A stretch of DNA of 64,000 bases from Vibrio sp. S9_S30 (lineage in GTDB: Bacteria > Pseudomonadota > Gammaproteobacteria > Enterobacterales > Vibrionaceae): contig NZ_JAAUWT010000011.1 in the NCBI RefSeq assembly GCF_014694455.1, positions 143,814 through 207,813 of the forward strand. Reading direction: 5' to 3'. Below, one piece after another: positions 43,745-53,600 of the stretch; position 1 is the stretch's first letter; each line of letters begins with the position of its first letter. The notes beneath the pieces are model-generated. The model saw only the letters and a program-made list of their open reading frames with translations, was not told where the DNA came from and did not search any database. A program made the translations under genes and the position numbers.

Positions 43745-44557
43745 ATGAAAATGAATTGGATACAAGAAACATTAAATACGACAAAACCGATCATTGCGAT
43801 GTGCCATTTACGTGCGCTTCCGGGGGATCCTGACTACGATTCAGCAGCAGGAATGAAGTGGGTGATTGAAATGGCGCGTAAAGATTTACACGCTCTGCAA
43901 GTTGGAGGGGTGGATGCGGTAATGTTTTCCAACGAATTCTCGTTACCTTACTTAACCAATGTGAAAACCGAAACAGTGGCCTCTATGGCGCGTATTATTG
44001 GCGAGTTGATGAATGAAATCGATGTTCCCTTTGGTGTAAACGTACTTTGGGATCCCGTAAAGTCATTGGACTTAGCAGCGGCAACAGGGGCCAAATTTAT
44101 CCGAGAGATATTTACCGGAGCCTACGCCAGTGATTTTGGTGTTTGGAATACCAACTGTGGGGAAACGATTAGGCATCAACACCGCATATCGGCATCCGAG
44201 GTGAAAACACTGTTTAATATTGTTCCAGAAGCGGCCGCCTACATGGCCCCGAGAGACATTGAAAGCGTTGCCAAAACCACGGTATTTAACTGTAAACCTG
44301 ATGCCGTGTGTGTGTCGGGGATGAATGCTGGAGCGCCGACAGATACAAATATCTTAAGCCGTGTAAAAAATGCGATTCCTGATACAGCAGTGTTTGCCAA
44401 CACTGGGGTTCGGCTTGAATCCGTGAATGAACAATTGAGTATTGCAGACGGTGCAGTGGTAGGGACGACCTTTAAACAAGAAGGCGATTTCAATCTGTTT
44501 GTCGATCAAGCCCGTGTGAAGGAATTTATGGATGAAGTGAAGCGATTGAGAAGTTGA
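43745..44557 (+). CDS. BtpA/SgcQ-family TIM-barrel protein
   Basis: The 270-residue protein matches the BtpA/SgcQ family: KPIIAMCHLRALPGDPDYD near the N-terminus, GVDAVMFSNEFSLPY, FGVNVLWDPVKSLDLAAATGAKFIRE (seen in parts) and SGMNAGAPTD. The family has a TIM-barrel-like fold; one member affects photosystem I in cyanobacteria, but in heterotrophs it sits in sugar operons such as sgc of E. coli with no proven reaction. It lies 189 bp after the DMFase-like gene and probably belongs to the same pathway, perhaps as an aldolase- or epimerase-like step. Confidence 0.85.
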   Translation: MKMNWIQETLNTTKPIIAMCHLRALPGDPDYDSAAGMKWVIEMARKDLHALQVGGVDAVMFSNEFSLPYLTNVKTETVASMARIIGELMNEIDVPFGVNVLWDPVKSLDLAAATGAKFIREIFTGAYASDFGVWNTNCGETIRHQHRISASEVKTLFNIVPEAAAYMAPRDIESVAKTTVFNCKPDAVCVSGMNAGAPTDTNILSRVKNAIPDTAVFANTGVRLESVNEQLSIADGAVVGTTFKQEGDFNLFVDQARVKEFMDEVKRLRS

Positions 44558-45287
44558 ATTGATCTCGACGCTCTATGATCTTAATTGTGGGACTGGAGCC
44601 GCATCTTACGCTTTAAGCACGATGCAGGCTCCCTGTTAATTAACGCAACACCTTCTCTCGGTTTAACCAGCCTAACGCGGGTACCGAATATTTTGTTTTC
44701 GATGATGGGTTTCTAGACATTGATTTAAATGCTCAATTTTAAATTGATGAGGAACTGATATCACCTCAGATCTGCCTAAGTGCACCTTTCTCAAGCCGAG
44801 TCTCTTTAGTGCTCGGCTTTTTAAGCAGGAATGAATAGGTAGTGAGTCCGGCGAGCCGATTCACCATAAAACTGACACCGTTAAATCCTGAGAATCAGCC
44901 CAATTCTTGGCTACTCATAATGGATATTATTCCCCCATTCTACCCACTTTATTTCATATCTCTTTTATCTAGTAAGGAGAAATAAAAATAAGATTGGGTC
45001 GTTATGGCTTCGTTTTTTAATACATAAACATAAAGTTGGATATAACTAAATATTGTTGTTGCTACATTTTTATCACCACCTCTTTTAACGTTTAAACTCA
45101 TCTTTTAAATCTCGAACATGAGGTTTATTGATAATGTTCACAGTTGTAAATTTATGTAAATGCATTAGGTAAGCTTAACTACAGATATTTCTTTTACACT
45201 CATCGCATATCCAGCAACTCAAAAAGGATCCGTTTGTAAAGCACTTTCATTGCTTTCTAATGGCTTTATACCTAACAGAGCCTAATT
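44558..45287. other. Long non-coding spacer with two hairpins
   Basis: A hairpin at 44595-44632 (arms GGAGCCGCATC and GATGC-GGCTCC) follows the BtpA-family gene. A terminator-like element at 44793-44824 (AAGCCGAG/CTCGGCTT, then TTTTT) lies further on. No gene lies between them that I can support. The rest is AT-rich and leads into a decayed transposase, so it may be the IS flank. Confidence 0.5.
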
Positions 45288-46021
45288 ATGGCGGAATTAA
45301 CGAACCCATTTATGCATTTTAAAGTGATCAAAAAATATCGCTAAGAAGCGAAAATAAACCACAAATTATCAGACATTATTTTGCTGACTATTTGTGGTGT
45401 TTTGTCGGGTCATGAATCATTGGTAGGTATCGTAGGTTTTGTTCGAATAAGAATCGAATTTTTAAAGCAATACGGTGAATTTAAGGAGGGTATTCCTTCA
45501 TCCGATACCTTGGCGAGAGTGGTGGGCATGATCAGTGCTAATGCACTCCAACGTGCGTTTATTAATTGGATGAAAGCCTGCCATGTGCTGACAGATGGCG
45601 AGGTGGTAGCCATTGATGGAAAGACGGTTCGAGGCTCTTACGATAAGTCGAGAGGGTAAGAAGCCATTCATATGGTCAATGCCTTTGCGACAGCGAATGG
45701 GATGTGGCGTATGAGTGGCTAGACTTAAAAACGATGGGGATAATGGTTAATGTTCGTCAAGAATCGGAGCATGCGACAGAGCGGGATAGGTCGGTGAGAT
45801 TTTATATCAGCTCCTGGGATTTAAGTGCGAAAGAGTTACACGATTTAACGCGTTCTCATTGGCAAATAGAGTCGATGCATTGGGTGCTAGATACTGCGTT
45901 TCGAGAAGACGAATGCCGAGTAAGGGTGGATGATCGTGCGGTTTCCGTGGATTCGTTAAGAAAAAGCCAAGCCGATATCCTAGAAAAAATAATGCCGCTC
46001 ATCTCACGTGAACGGCATTAG
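45288..46021 (+). pseudogene. ISAs1-family transposase, decayed
   Basis: From an ATG at 45288 the frame reads MAELTNPFMHFKVIKKYR then a stop, resumes in the same frame through NHKLSDIILLTICGVLSG, the DDE Asp region VVAIDGKTVRGSYDKSR, another stop, and MVNAFATANG. A deletion and frame shift follow, and the C-terminal part continues from about 45704 (AYEWLDLKTMGIMVNVRQE, HWQIESMHWVLDTAFREDECR). This is the H-repeat/ISAs1 transposase with the middle third missing. It cannot make an active enzyme. I could not find the terminal inverted repeats. Confidence 0.88.
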
Positions 46022-46073
46022 AGCCGGAGTTCTCTTTATTGTTGGGTTGCTTACATCTGTTTAACGACCGTGA

Positions 46074-46559
46074 TTAATCTTCTTGTCGTAGAACTTTTGC
46101 CAGTAAGGATGACGCCGCCGCAAGCAATACAATGTCTTTTAAGAGGAATTGACCCGGTACGACAGAGATTGCAGGGAAGCCACCTAAGCTTGCTTCGCTG
46201 ATTGGTGCGGTAAACAGAAAGCTTGTTGTAACGGCAAAGATAACCGTTGCACTAGCAGCACCGACGAGTGCAAACAATCGATGCACTGGCGCGAGCAACA
46301 AAGCAACCGCGGTTGCCACTTCAACCAATCCGATGAGGTTAGAGGCACCTTGTAAGCTGAAGATACTGTACAACCAGCTGGTCAGTGGGCTTGATGCCAC
46401 AAGACCTTGGATTGCATTTGCTTCGTAGCTGGTAAACTTCATTGCCCCGATCCATGCTAGGACGATGATGATAGAAAAACGTACCGCTTGGTCAGAAATG
46501 TTGGTCAGCGACTGTGTACCTGCTACTCGGTGGTTGATGTTGCTATTGATAGTTGTCAT
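46074..46559 (-). CDS. DUF417-family membrane protein (RclC/YkgB-like)
   Basis: The ATG at 46559 has AAGGAG 8 bp upstream and gives 161 residues. Four membrane helices are visible, with the DUF417 features VLAWIGAMKFTSYEANAIQ, SSPLTSWLY, LIGLVEVATA and GGFPAISVVPGQFLLKD. In E. coli the family member RclC helps resist reactive chlorine and is controlled by RclR. Here an RclR-like regulator is divergent at 46979 and a glutaredoxin gene lies just upstream, which supports the same kind of role. Confidence 0.88.
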   Translation of the reverse strand: MTTINSNINHRVAGTQSLTNISDQAVRFSIIIVLAWIGAMKFTSYEANAIQGLVASSPLTSWLYSIFSLQGASNLIGLVEVATAVALLLAPVHRLFALVGAASATVIFAVTTSFLFTAPISEASLGGFPAISVVPGQFLLKDIVLLAAASSLLAKVLRQED

Positions 46560-46573
46560 GGTCTTACTCCTTA

Positions 46574-46864
46574 TCATTTCTTTGTGCTATTGGCGGTATG
46601 TGTGATGCCTTGGCGCTCTAATATCTGTTCAAAATCGCCACTTCTGATACTGGCGACTAAATCATCGTTTCCGCCAACATGGTGATTGCCGACAAAAATC
46701 TGTGGAACAGTTCGTCGTTGGCTACGGTTCTTCATCTCGTTTAGTCGCGTTGGGTTATCACTGACTTCAATTTCTCGATACGTTAAACCTAAATGCTTTA
46801 AAGTGTGCTTTGCGGCTTTGCAATGCGGGCAGTAGTGTTTGGTATAAATTTCGATTTTTGCCAT
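46574..46864 (-). CDS. Glutaredoxin (GrxC-like)
   Basis: The 96-residue protein starts KIEIYTKHYCPHCKAAK, with a CPHC active site in place of the usual CPYC, then the cis-Pro loop RRTVPQIFVGNHHVGGNDDL that binds glutathione. It reduces disulfides and glutathionylated thiols. It lies 14 bp upstream of the DUF417 gene, so both are probably one operon induced by oxidants through the divergent AraC-type regulator. The last 10 or so residues extend past the usual family end. Confidence 0.92.
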   Translation of the reverse strand: MAKIEIYTKHYCPHCKAAKHTLKHLGLTYREIEVSDNPTRLNEMKNRSQRRTVPQIFVGNHHVGGNDDLVASIRSGDFEQILERQGITHTANSTKK

Positions 46865-46978
46865 GGTGTTTCTCCGCTTGTTGTCTGTAGGGTTAATTTA
46901 ACTGTTGCGGAAAATACCATCTATGCATGATAATCTTGATTTAATACATAGATCGTCTAGTTTAGGGTGGGGCTAAAT

Positions 46979-47830
46979 ATGGAAGTGATGAGCGACATGC
47001 TGCGTGCGATTCGTGTCGTCGGCAGCGTCTACTTTTGCAGTCAGGTGGAAGCGCCGTGGAGTAAAACCTTTAACGACCTAGAGCACGCCAGTTTTCATTT
47101 GATTCGACGCGGTGGTTGCTGGGCGATTATTGCTGGTCAAGTGGAACGATTGGAAGCGGGAGATTTGATCTTCTTAGGGCCAGGACAAGACCACGTATTG
47201 TCGAGTCAATCTCCGGATAGAGACCAGCCAGACTTAGAAGAACCAACGCTGTTACTTTGTGGTTCTTTTAGCTATACGCGAACAGTGACAACGCCGTTAT
47301 TGGAGATCTTTCCTCGGGTGACGATAGTGCGTGATCAAGACTTAGCGCAATATCCTTGGTTGCGAAGCACTTTTGATCAGTTGAGTTCAGAGTACCTATC
47401 TCAAGGACCAGGTTCGGAGCTGATCGTCAATAAGCTGACCGAAATTATCTTGGTCGAACTGATCCGAATTAACTTTGGGCGAGAGCAAAAAAGCCCGTTT
47501 TTAGAAGCGCTGAACGACAAACGTATTTCTCGTGCTCTGCAACTGTTGCATGACCATCCTGACAGGAGTTGGACGTTGGAGTCGGTTGCAGGCGAGATTG
47601 GTATGTCTCGCGCTGCGTTTGCTAGCCGCTTTTCCGCTTTGGTTGGACAACCGATGTTTGAATACTTAACCAATCTCAGAATGGGAAGGGCACAGGAGCT
47701 ATTGCGTGAATCGTTGTTGTCGATTGATGACGTGGCTGAGCAAGTTGGCTATGAATCGGAGCGCGCTTTTACGCTCACGTTTAAAAAGCATACAGGCACA
47801 ACCCCCAAGCGTTTTAGAGCGCAACAATAA
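46979..47830 (+). CDS. AraC-family regulator, RclR-like redox sensor
   Basis: The ATG at 46979 follows AGGGTGGGG; a GTG four codons earlier is less likely. The 283-residue protein has an N-terminal cupin (about 1-150) and a C-terminal AraC DNA-binding domain with two helix-turn-helix units (WTLESVAGEIGMSRAAFASRF, SIDDVAEQVGYESERAFTLTF). Cys20 in VYFCSQ and Cys94 in LLLCGSF match the positions of the redox cysteines Cys21 and Cys89 of E. coli RclR. It is divergent from the glutaredoxin/DUF417 operon, its likely target, with oxidised chlorine or thiol stress as signal. Confidence 0.85.
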   Translation: MEVMSDMLRAIRVVGSVYFCSQVEAPWSKTFNDLEHASFHLIRRGGCWAIIAGQVERLEAGDLIFLGPGQDHVLSSQSPDRDQPDLEEPTLLLCGSFSYTRTVTTPLLEIFPRVTIVRDQDLAQYPWLRSTFDQLSSEYLSQGPGSELIVNKLTEIILVELIRINFGREQKSPFLEALNDKRISRALQLLHDHPDRSWTLESVAGEIGMSRAAFASRFSALVGQPMFEYLTNLRMGRAQELLRESLLSIDDVAEQVGYESERAFTLTFKKHTGTTPKRFRAQQ

Positions 47831-47865
47831 CTCGGTATTGCTCGATATACAGATCAATAAGAGGG

Positions 47866-48044
47866 GACACTTTTAGAAAACCTTGACGTGTCTTTTTGTC
47901 GCTCATACCAAGCTCTATTCGTATTGATAAAATTGGGTTCAATATGTGAGGTATCTGTCTAGAAACTGACAAATATCCCTTATCTTCATGGTTTTTAGGT
48001 ACGTAAAACCGCTAAAGTGGGTATTGGTTTAAGAATTTGTGGGG
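47866..48044 (+). repeat. About 180-bp direct repeat, copy A
   Basis: From GACAC-TTTTAG to TTTGTGGGG this block is nearly identical to 48785-48970, differing by a few substitutions and small indels. Inside, GGTATCTGTC and GACAAATATCC can pair as an imperfect hairpin. It follows the AraC-type gene and precedes the small lipoprotein gene. I see no gene inside it. Confidence 0.9.
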
Positions 48045-48109
48045 ATCCCTCAGTGACTGTCCTTCTTATTATGGTGTACTGGTTGTGATCATACGGGGGA
48101 GAGGATTCG

Positions 48110-48343
48110 ATGATAAAGTTAAATAGTTTTGGATTGTTACTGCTTTCTTTTAGTCTAGTGGCTTGTGCAGAACCTCAAAAGAAATTTGTAGTTGGGGGTG
48201 AGTCTTACGAGATACCTAGTGAGTATTTAGTTGCAGCATCATCCTCAATCAATACTGCATCTCTTGATAGTGATGTTGGCATGGTTGCTCTCTCTTTTAA
48301 CCAAGATGAAGATTTCTCGAGCTATTTAAGTGATAATGCTTAA
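48110..48343 (+). CDS. Small lipoprotein of unknown function
   Basis: The 77-residue protein has a lipoprotein signal (LLLLSFSLVACAEP, lipobox LVAC) and a short mature part containing KKFVVGGESYEIPSEYLV. GGGGAGAGG precedes the ATG. It may be a shortened form of a longer lipoprotein, because the frame ends soon after a hydrophilic SFNQDEDFSSYL. It lies between the two long direct repeats. I do not recognise the family; an immunity or surface role is only a guess. Confidence 0.6.
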   Translation: MIKLNSFGLLLLSFSLVACAEPQKKFVVGGESYEIPSEYLVAASSSINTASLDSDVGMVALSFNQDEDFSSYLSDNA

Positions 48344-48403
48344 GAAAAATAAGTCGGACATCAGACACTTTAGAAACGCTTGACGTAATAGAGAATAATT
48401 TTT

Positions 48404-48772
48404 ATGTTGATTAAAGCTATTCACACTATATTTTTTTCAGTTGTTGGATATTATGAAAATAAAGAAGTAAGTGATTACATATGGAAAGCTCGATTTTTGG
48501 TTTCTTTTATTTTTGTTATGCATATATTTTCTTTTTGTATAATATTTTCTAGTTTTTCTTCCAGCTTTAAAAGGGTTTTTTTATATGTAACCAGCGGATT
48601 TCATATGTCTTTTTACTTATTTATTTTAGGTGTCTTTATTTTTGTTTTTCTACCTAGAGTAAATAAGTTAAAGATAAATAATAAATTCAGTAAAAATAAA
48701 AAAATCACATTATATTCTATCATGTCTACAATTGTATTTTACATTTTGGCGAATTGCTTATCAGTATTATAA
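48404..48772 (+). CDS. Small AT-rich membrane protein of unknown function
   Basis: The 122-residue protein has about four membrane helices (including FLVSFIFVMHIFSFCIIFS and SFYLFILGVFIFVFLPRV) and basic loops. The DNA is much more AT-rich than its neighbours, which suggests foreign origin. It has no clear ribosome site. With the lipoprotein gene it forms a unit bounded by direct repeats. No family is recognised. Confidence 0.55.
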   Translation: MLIKAIHTIFFSVVGYYENKEVSDYIWKARFLVSFIFVMHIFSFCIIFSSFSSSFKRVFLYVTSGFHMSFYLFILGVFIFVFLPRVNKLKINNKFSKNKKITLYSIMSTIVFYILANCLSVL

Positions 48773-48784
48773 TCTAAAAATAGG

Positions 48785-48970
48785 ACAGGCACTTTTAGAA
48801 AAGTCTTGAAGTGTCTTCTTGTCGCTCATACCAAGCTCTATTCGTATCGATAAAATTAGGTTCAATATGTGAGGTATCTGTCTAGAAACTGACAAATATC
48901 CCTTATCTTCATGGTTTTTTTTAGGTACGTAAAACCGCTAAAGTGGGGATTGGTTTAAGAATTTGTGGGG
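48785..48970 (+). repeat. About 180-bp direct repeat, copy B
   Basis: This is the second copy of the block at 47866-48044. A third, partial and diverged copy of its first part (GACACTTTAGAAACGCTTGACG) lies at 48363-48385, right after the lipoprotein gene. The remaining spacer to 49159 (about 190 bp) shows no gene. Confidence 0.9.
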
Positions 48971-49159
48971 TGTTGTCTAGCTTGAAGGGAGCATTAGCTA
49001 TCAGGTAACCGAAAACCAGATGGTTGCTGTCCCTTTAGTGTTGGTATCGCTTGTTGAATGCTGGTTTCTCAGCTAACCACCGAGCTTCTTTAATATGTTA
49101 ATAAGCACTCAATTTAACTAGAGCTGAATATTAGCTTTTAATCGACTTAGGAGTCACCA

Positions 49160-49474
49160 ATGAGAATATTGATTTTTGTATTTATCGCGTTTTTATCTAT
49201 TTCTGTACATGCAGCAGGCAGAGAAGCAAGTGGAACGGTTCAATTATATGCCACAGCTGGTAACATTATCGTATCTCTTAGCGGGAGTAACCAAAGCTGC
49301 GGCAATAGATACTATTTTAAACCAGACACCGATTACAATCGGGCTCTATTGTCGATGCTGCTAGCGGCTCAAATGAGCAACAAAAGAGTTTGGGTAAATG
49401 GAGAAGGCAGTTGTATATCGGACTATCCGTTCGCCAATGCTTATAAACTTATTAACATGAGTATTCTTCCTTGA
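49160..49474 (+). CDS. Small exported protein of unknown function
   Basis: The 104-residue protein has a signal peptide (MRILIFVFIAFLSISVHA-AGRE) and a mature part with two cysteines (NQSCGNRYYF and GEGSCISDYP) that could form a disulfide, plus LLSMLLAAQMSNKRVWVNGEG and a C-terminal AYKLINMSIL. TAGGAG precedes the ATG. I have an impression of similar short exported proteins in other Vibrionales but no functional name. Confidence 0.7.
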   Translation: MRILIFVFIAFLSISVHAAGREASGTVQLYATAGNIIVSLSGSNQSCGNRYYFKPDTDYNRALLSMLLAAQMSNKRVWVNGEGSCISDYPFANAYKLINMSILP

Positions 49475-49491
49475 ATCCTTTAGATTTTTGA

Positions 49492-50583
49492 TTAATCTGA
49501 GTACTCTTTCGCTATATCAATAAACTGTTGTTCACATGCTATAAAAGCATCGATGACTTGGGGATCAAAGTGTCCCCCTTTACCTTCCTCAATAATGCGT
49601 TTGGCAACGCTATGTTCCATAGGATCTTTATAGATACGTTTGCTAATCAGCGCATCATAAACATCAGCCACAGCCATTAATCTCGCACTTAATGGAATGT
49701 CTTCTCCCGCCAATTTTTGCGGATAGCCTGAACCATCCCATTTTTCATGATGACAATAAGCAATATCGATCGCGGCATCGACGATGCCATTCGGGTTGTT
49801 GTAGTGTTCCTTGGCTTTTTGCAACGTTTGGAGCCCAAGTGTTGTGTGCTCTTGCATGATTTGAAACTCGGAATCTGTTAACTTCCCTGGTTTGAGTAGG
49901 ATATTGTCGGGTATGCCGACTTTACCGATATCGTGCAGTGGCGCTGCTTTGTAGTAGATTTTAATGAGCTCTGGTGTTAACAAAGCACTAAATTCAGGAG
50001 TGGTGGCCAAATATTCCGCTAGGGCTTTTACGTAGTATTGGGTTCGAAGAATGTGGTTACCTGTTTCGTTGTCCCGAGTTTCGGCAAGGCTTGCCATGGC
50101 AATAACGATAGAGTCTTTGACTTCTTCCAATTCCTCTGTACGGCTTCTGACCAGTGTTTCTAGAAGGTCATTCTTACCATGAAGAAGATCGTGAGAGACT
50201 TTATTTTGTAGGTGAGTTCTAACGCGTGATTCCAAAATTGGGACGCTAACAGGCTTATTAATGTAATCTGCGGCACCCAAATCAAACCCGAGTCTTTCGT
50301 CTTCGGAAGAGCACTTTGCGGTAAGAAATATGACGGGGATTTCCATGGTTTTCTCTGAAGATTTCAACCGGCGAATGACCTCGTATCCGTCCATTTCGGG
50401 CATCATGATATCGAGCAGAATCAGATCAATCGGAAATTTTTCGACAATTTCTAGCGCAACAGCCCCTGAATTTGCAATTTTTATGATGTATTTCCCGCCT
50501 AACGACTGAGCCATAAACGATAAGTTGTCTGGTGAGTCATCGACAATCAAGATAGTTCGATCATCCAAGTTTCTTAATGGCAT
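49492..50583 (-). CDS. Response regulator with HD-GYP phosphodiesterase domain
   Basis: The 363-residue protein has a receiver domain (about 8-125, phospho-acceptor Asp in LILLDIMMPEMDGYE and Lys in FLTAKC/YINKPV) and an HD-GYP domain (about 160-355) with HDIGKVGIPD, CHHEKWDGSGYPQKLAG and ADVYDALISKRIYK. All HD and GYP residues are present, so it probably hydrolyses c-di-GMP in an RpfG-like way. It is divergent from the hybrid kinase at 50666, its likely partner, across an 82-bp gap. Confidence 0.95.
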   Translation of the reverse strand: MPLRNLDDRTILIVDDSPDNLSFMAQSLGGKYIIKIANSGAVALEIVEKFPIDLILLDIMMPEMDGYEVIRRLKSSEKTMEIPVIFLTAKCSSEDERLGFDLGAADYINKPVSVPILESRVRTHLQNKVSHDLLHGKNDLLETLVRSRTEELEEVKDSIVIAMASLAETRDNETGNHILRTQYYVKALAEYLATTPEFSALLTPELIKIYYKAAPLHDIGKVGIPDNILLKPGKLTDSEFQIMQEHTTLGLQTLQKAKEHYNNPNGIVDAAIDIAYCHHEKWDGSGYPQKLAGEDIPLSARLMAVADVYDALISKRIYKDPMEHSVAKRIIEEGKGGHFDPQVIDAFIACEQQFIDIAKEYSD

Positions 50584-50665
50584 ATCAGACCTTTCAAAAT
50601 ATTAGCAAACTCTACTACATTAAATGTAGCTTATATTTTAAAAAAAATTGGACAGGTCTTGAGCT

Positions 50666-53600
50666 ATGAAATCAATAAAAATCCTATTTTCGATGCTATT
50701 TCTTATCATGGGGGCTGTATCTGTTGCGATTTTTTCATTGAATCAAGAAAACACGTATTTGTATAAAAAAACGCAAAGTTTGCAATCTCAATTGGCAAAC
50801 TTTTATCGGTTATCAATGGAATTAAAAGGGAGCTCGGATCACCTAACCAAGTTTGCTAGAGCCTACGGTGCGACAGGAAATCCGAAGTGGAAACGGCTTT
50901 TCAACCGTGTCTTAGACGTGCGAAATGGCAAGGTCCCTATACCTGAGGGGAATCAATACGAGTATTGGGATATTGTGTCCATGGAAGAACAATTACCTTC
51001 ATCCGAGTTGGGTTTTAGTGGTCCTACGTTAGTACAAAGGATAAAAGAGTCGGGTATTGAGGCATTTGAATTCAGCGAATTGAGTAATGCGCTGGCGTTA
51101 TCGAACGCATTGGTTGGGCTTGAAGTTGAAGCGTTTAACGCGATTGAAGGGCGAGAAGAAGACCAGTATGGGCAATGGGGTATAACAGGAACCGAGGACT
51201 TAGATCGTGCCCGTTCATTGTTGTACAGCGATCAGTATTTTTCTGAAAAAGCGAAAATAATGGCGGCGATATCCTCTGCTCACCATTCCATTCTTGATCG
51301 GCTTAACTCTGAGATCGTCGCAAATGAAGCCAACATACGTTCCAATGAGCAAGCCAGCCTAATCCTGTTTTTGGTGTTAATTACAGCGATTGGTTTGTCG
51401 TTTATTTTGCTTTGGCGCCTCTATATCAGCCCTCTCAGCAAGCTCTCTCAAACAGTCGTCGAAAAAGTAGAAAATAAAGATTTCTCCTTCACTTTAACCC
51501 AACGCGCTTACGGAGATTTGCAGTATTTTATTGATAGCCTAAATGTGGTTTTTCATCATATTTCAGAACAGCTTAGCAACAATACGTTGGTCAAAGACTT
51601 CAACATTGTATTACGCAACAATGAATCGACCTCATTACTGTGCGACCGCGTGACACACTTCTTAATGCAGCACTTCCCTGTTGAAATGGTCGGCATATAT
51701 ATATTCGAAAACGATGCGCTGACACGAATATCGGGGGCGGGCTATGGAGAAAGCCAAAATTCGGTGATTAAAGAGGAAAGCTCTACGCTGATGGGGGTGA
51801 CTCGTAGTAAAGAGCCGGTGGTGATACGAGATCTAAAGGGGGCGTTTGTGGTGCCATACAATGGTGGGCAATTGTCTTTGAATGAAATGTACTATTTACC
51901 CCTGTTGGTGAAGGAAAATGTGATTGCCGTGATGGAAATTGGGGTAGTACATCGCCTCGATGACCTTCATTTGCAATGGTTAAAACGAATGCTGAATGAT
52001 CTCTCCATCAGTATTCAATTGAGTCGTAATTTAGAATTGCAACGCAAAGCCGAGCAGAAAGCACTGGAACAGTCTCAGCTGAATCAGGAAATTTTAAATG
52101 CCACGCCAAACCCAATGTATTGCCTAAATAACAAAGGGCAATTTATCACCATAAATAGCCAGTTCAGAATGCTGATGGGGTTAAGTGAGGAGCAAATATT
52201 AGGGTCGACTCCTAGCTTGATTTTTGGAGAAGCCGCGCCAGAATTCGAAAAGTATCACCAAGTTTTGTTCCAAAAAGAAAGCAACGCCAACTACGAAGTT
52301 CAGGTTACCCCTGCCAACCAGACACAGTTAGAAATGCTGGTGTATGAAGCCTCTTTCTTGGATAGCCATGGCAATGTGAACGGCATTGTGGGTCTCTTGC
52401 TTGATCAAACAGAACGCAAGCAAATGGAGAATGCACTTGTTGAGGCAAAAGAGACCGCTGATGCGATGAGCCAGGCCAAAGGTGAGTTTCTTGCCAACAT
52501 CAGCCACGAAATACGTACGCCAATGAACGCCATCATGGGCATGGCACACCTCACGTTGAATACCGATCTCGATAGCATTCAAGAAAAATATGTGAATCGG
52601 ATAAATGATTCCGCGAAAAATTTGCTGGGCATCATTAATGACATTCTGGACTTCTCAAAGATAGAAGCCGGCAAACTGGATATTGAACACATTGATTTCT
52701 GTTTGGACGATGTGCTGGAAAATGTGGTGTCTATTGTCTCCGTTAAAGCACAAGAGAAAAATCTCGAACTGGTGTTAGACATTGATCCAACCATGCCGAT
52801 CAACTTGATTGGCGATCCGCTAAGGCTTGGGCAGGTGATTGTTAATTTGTGTGGGAATGCGGTGAAATTTACTCATGATGGCGAAATCATTGTCAAAGCC
52901 AGCCTGAATAAACAGGATGAGCAACATGCCGAGATTCGTTTTGTGGTGAGCGATACAGGGGAAGGTATTCCAGAAGATAAGTTAACGAAATTATTTGAAG
53001 CCTTTACTCAAGCGGACGCGAGCACGACCCGCAAACATGGGGGAACGGGCTTAGGCTTGAATATCAGTAAACAGCTCGTTGAATTGATGGGGGGTGACAT
53101 CACCGTCACTTCAAAAGTAGGTGAAGGCTCTCACTTTATATTCACCATTCAATGCGGCCTGCAAAGTGCCAAGATGCGCGATATCTCCGCCCCTTTGAAA
53201 CCCATAAAAGAGCGCAAAGCGTTGGTGGTCGATGATAACGATACTGCCAGAAGCATCATGGAAAATTTGTTGGGAGCGATGGAGTTCAGTGTCACGTCGG
53301 TCACCAATGGGTACGACGCTATTGAGCAGCTGAATACCGACCAATTTAATATGGTGTTTGTCGATTGGAACATGCCGGGCATTAACGGAATTGAGCTGTT
53401 AAAGCGTTTGCCGAGAGATGAACGTTTCACCGACTTGAAACGCTTCTTGGTTACCGCTTATGGGCGGGAAGTGGGGATAGATGAAGAAGTTTCGCCGTTA
53501 ATCGACGGGTTCATACTCAAACCCGTTAACCCTTCTACGTTACTCGATGCCATCATGGATGCGTATGGCATTGAAGCCAAGAACCTCATCAAACGAAACC

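Noticed and set aside
47866..48970. Vibrio superintegron attC (VCR) sites
   Set aside because: The repeats are about 180 bp and lack the recognisable terminal core sites and a nearby integrase gene.
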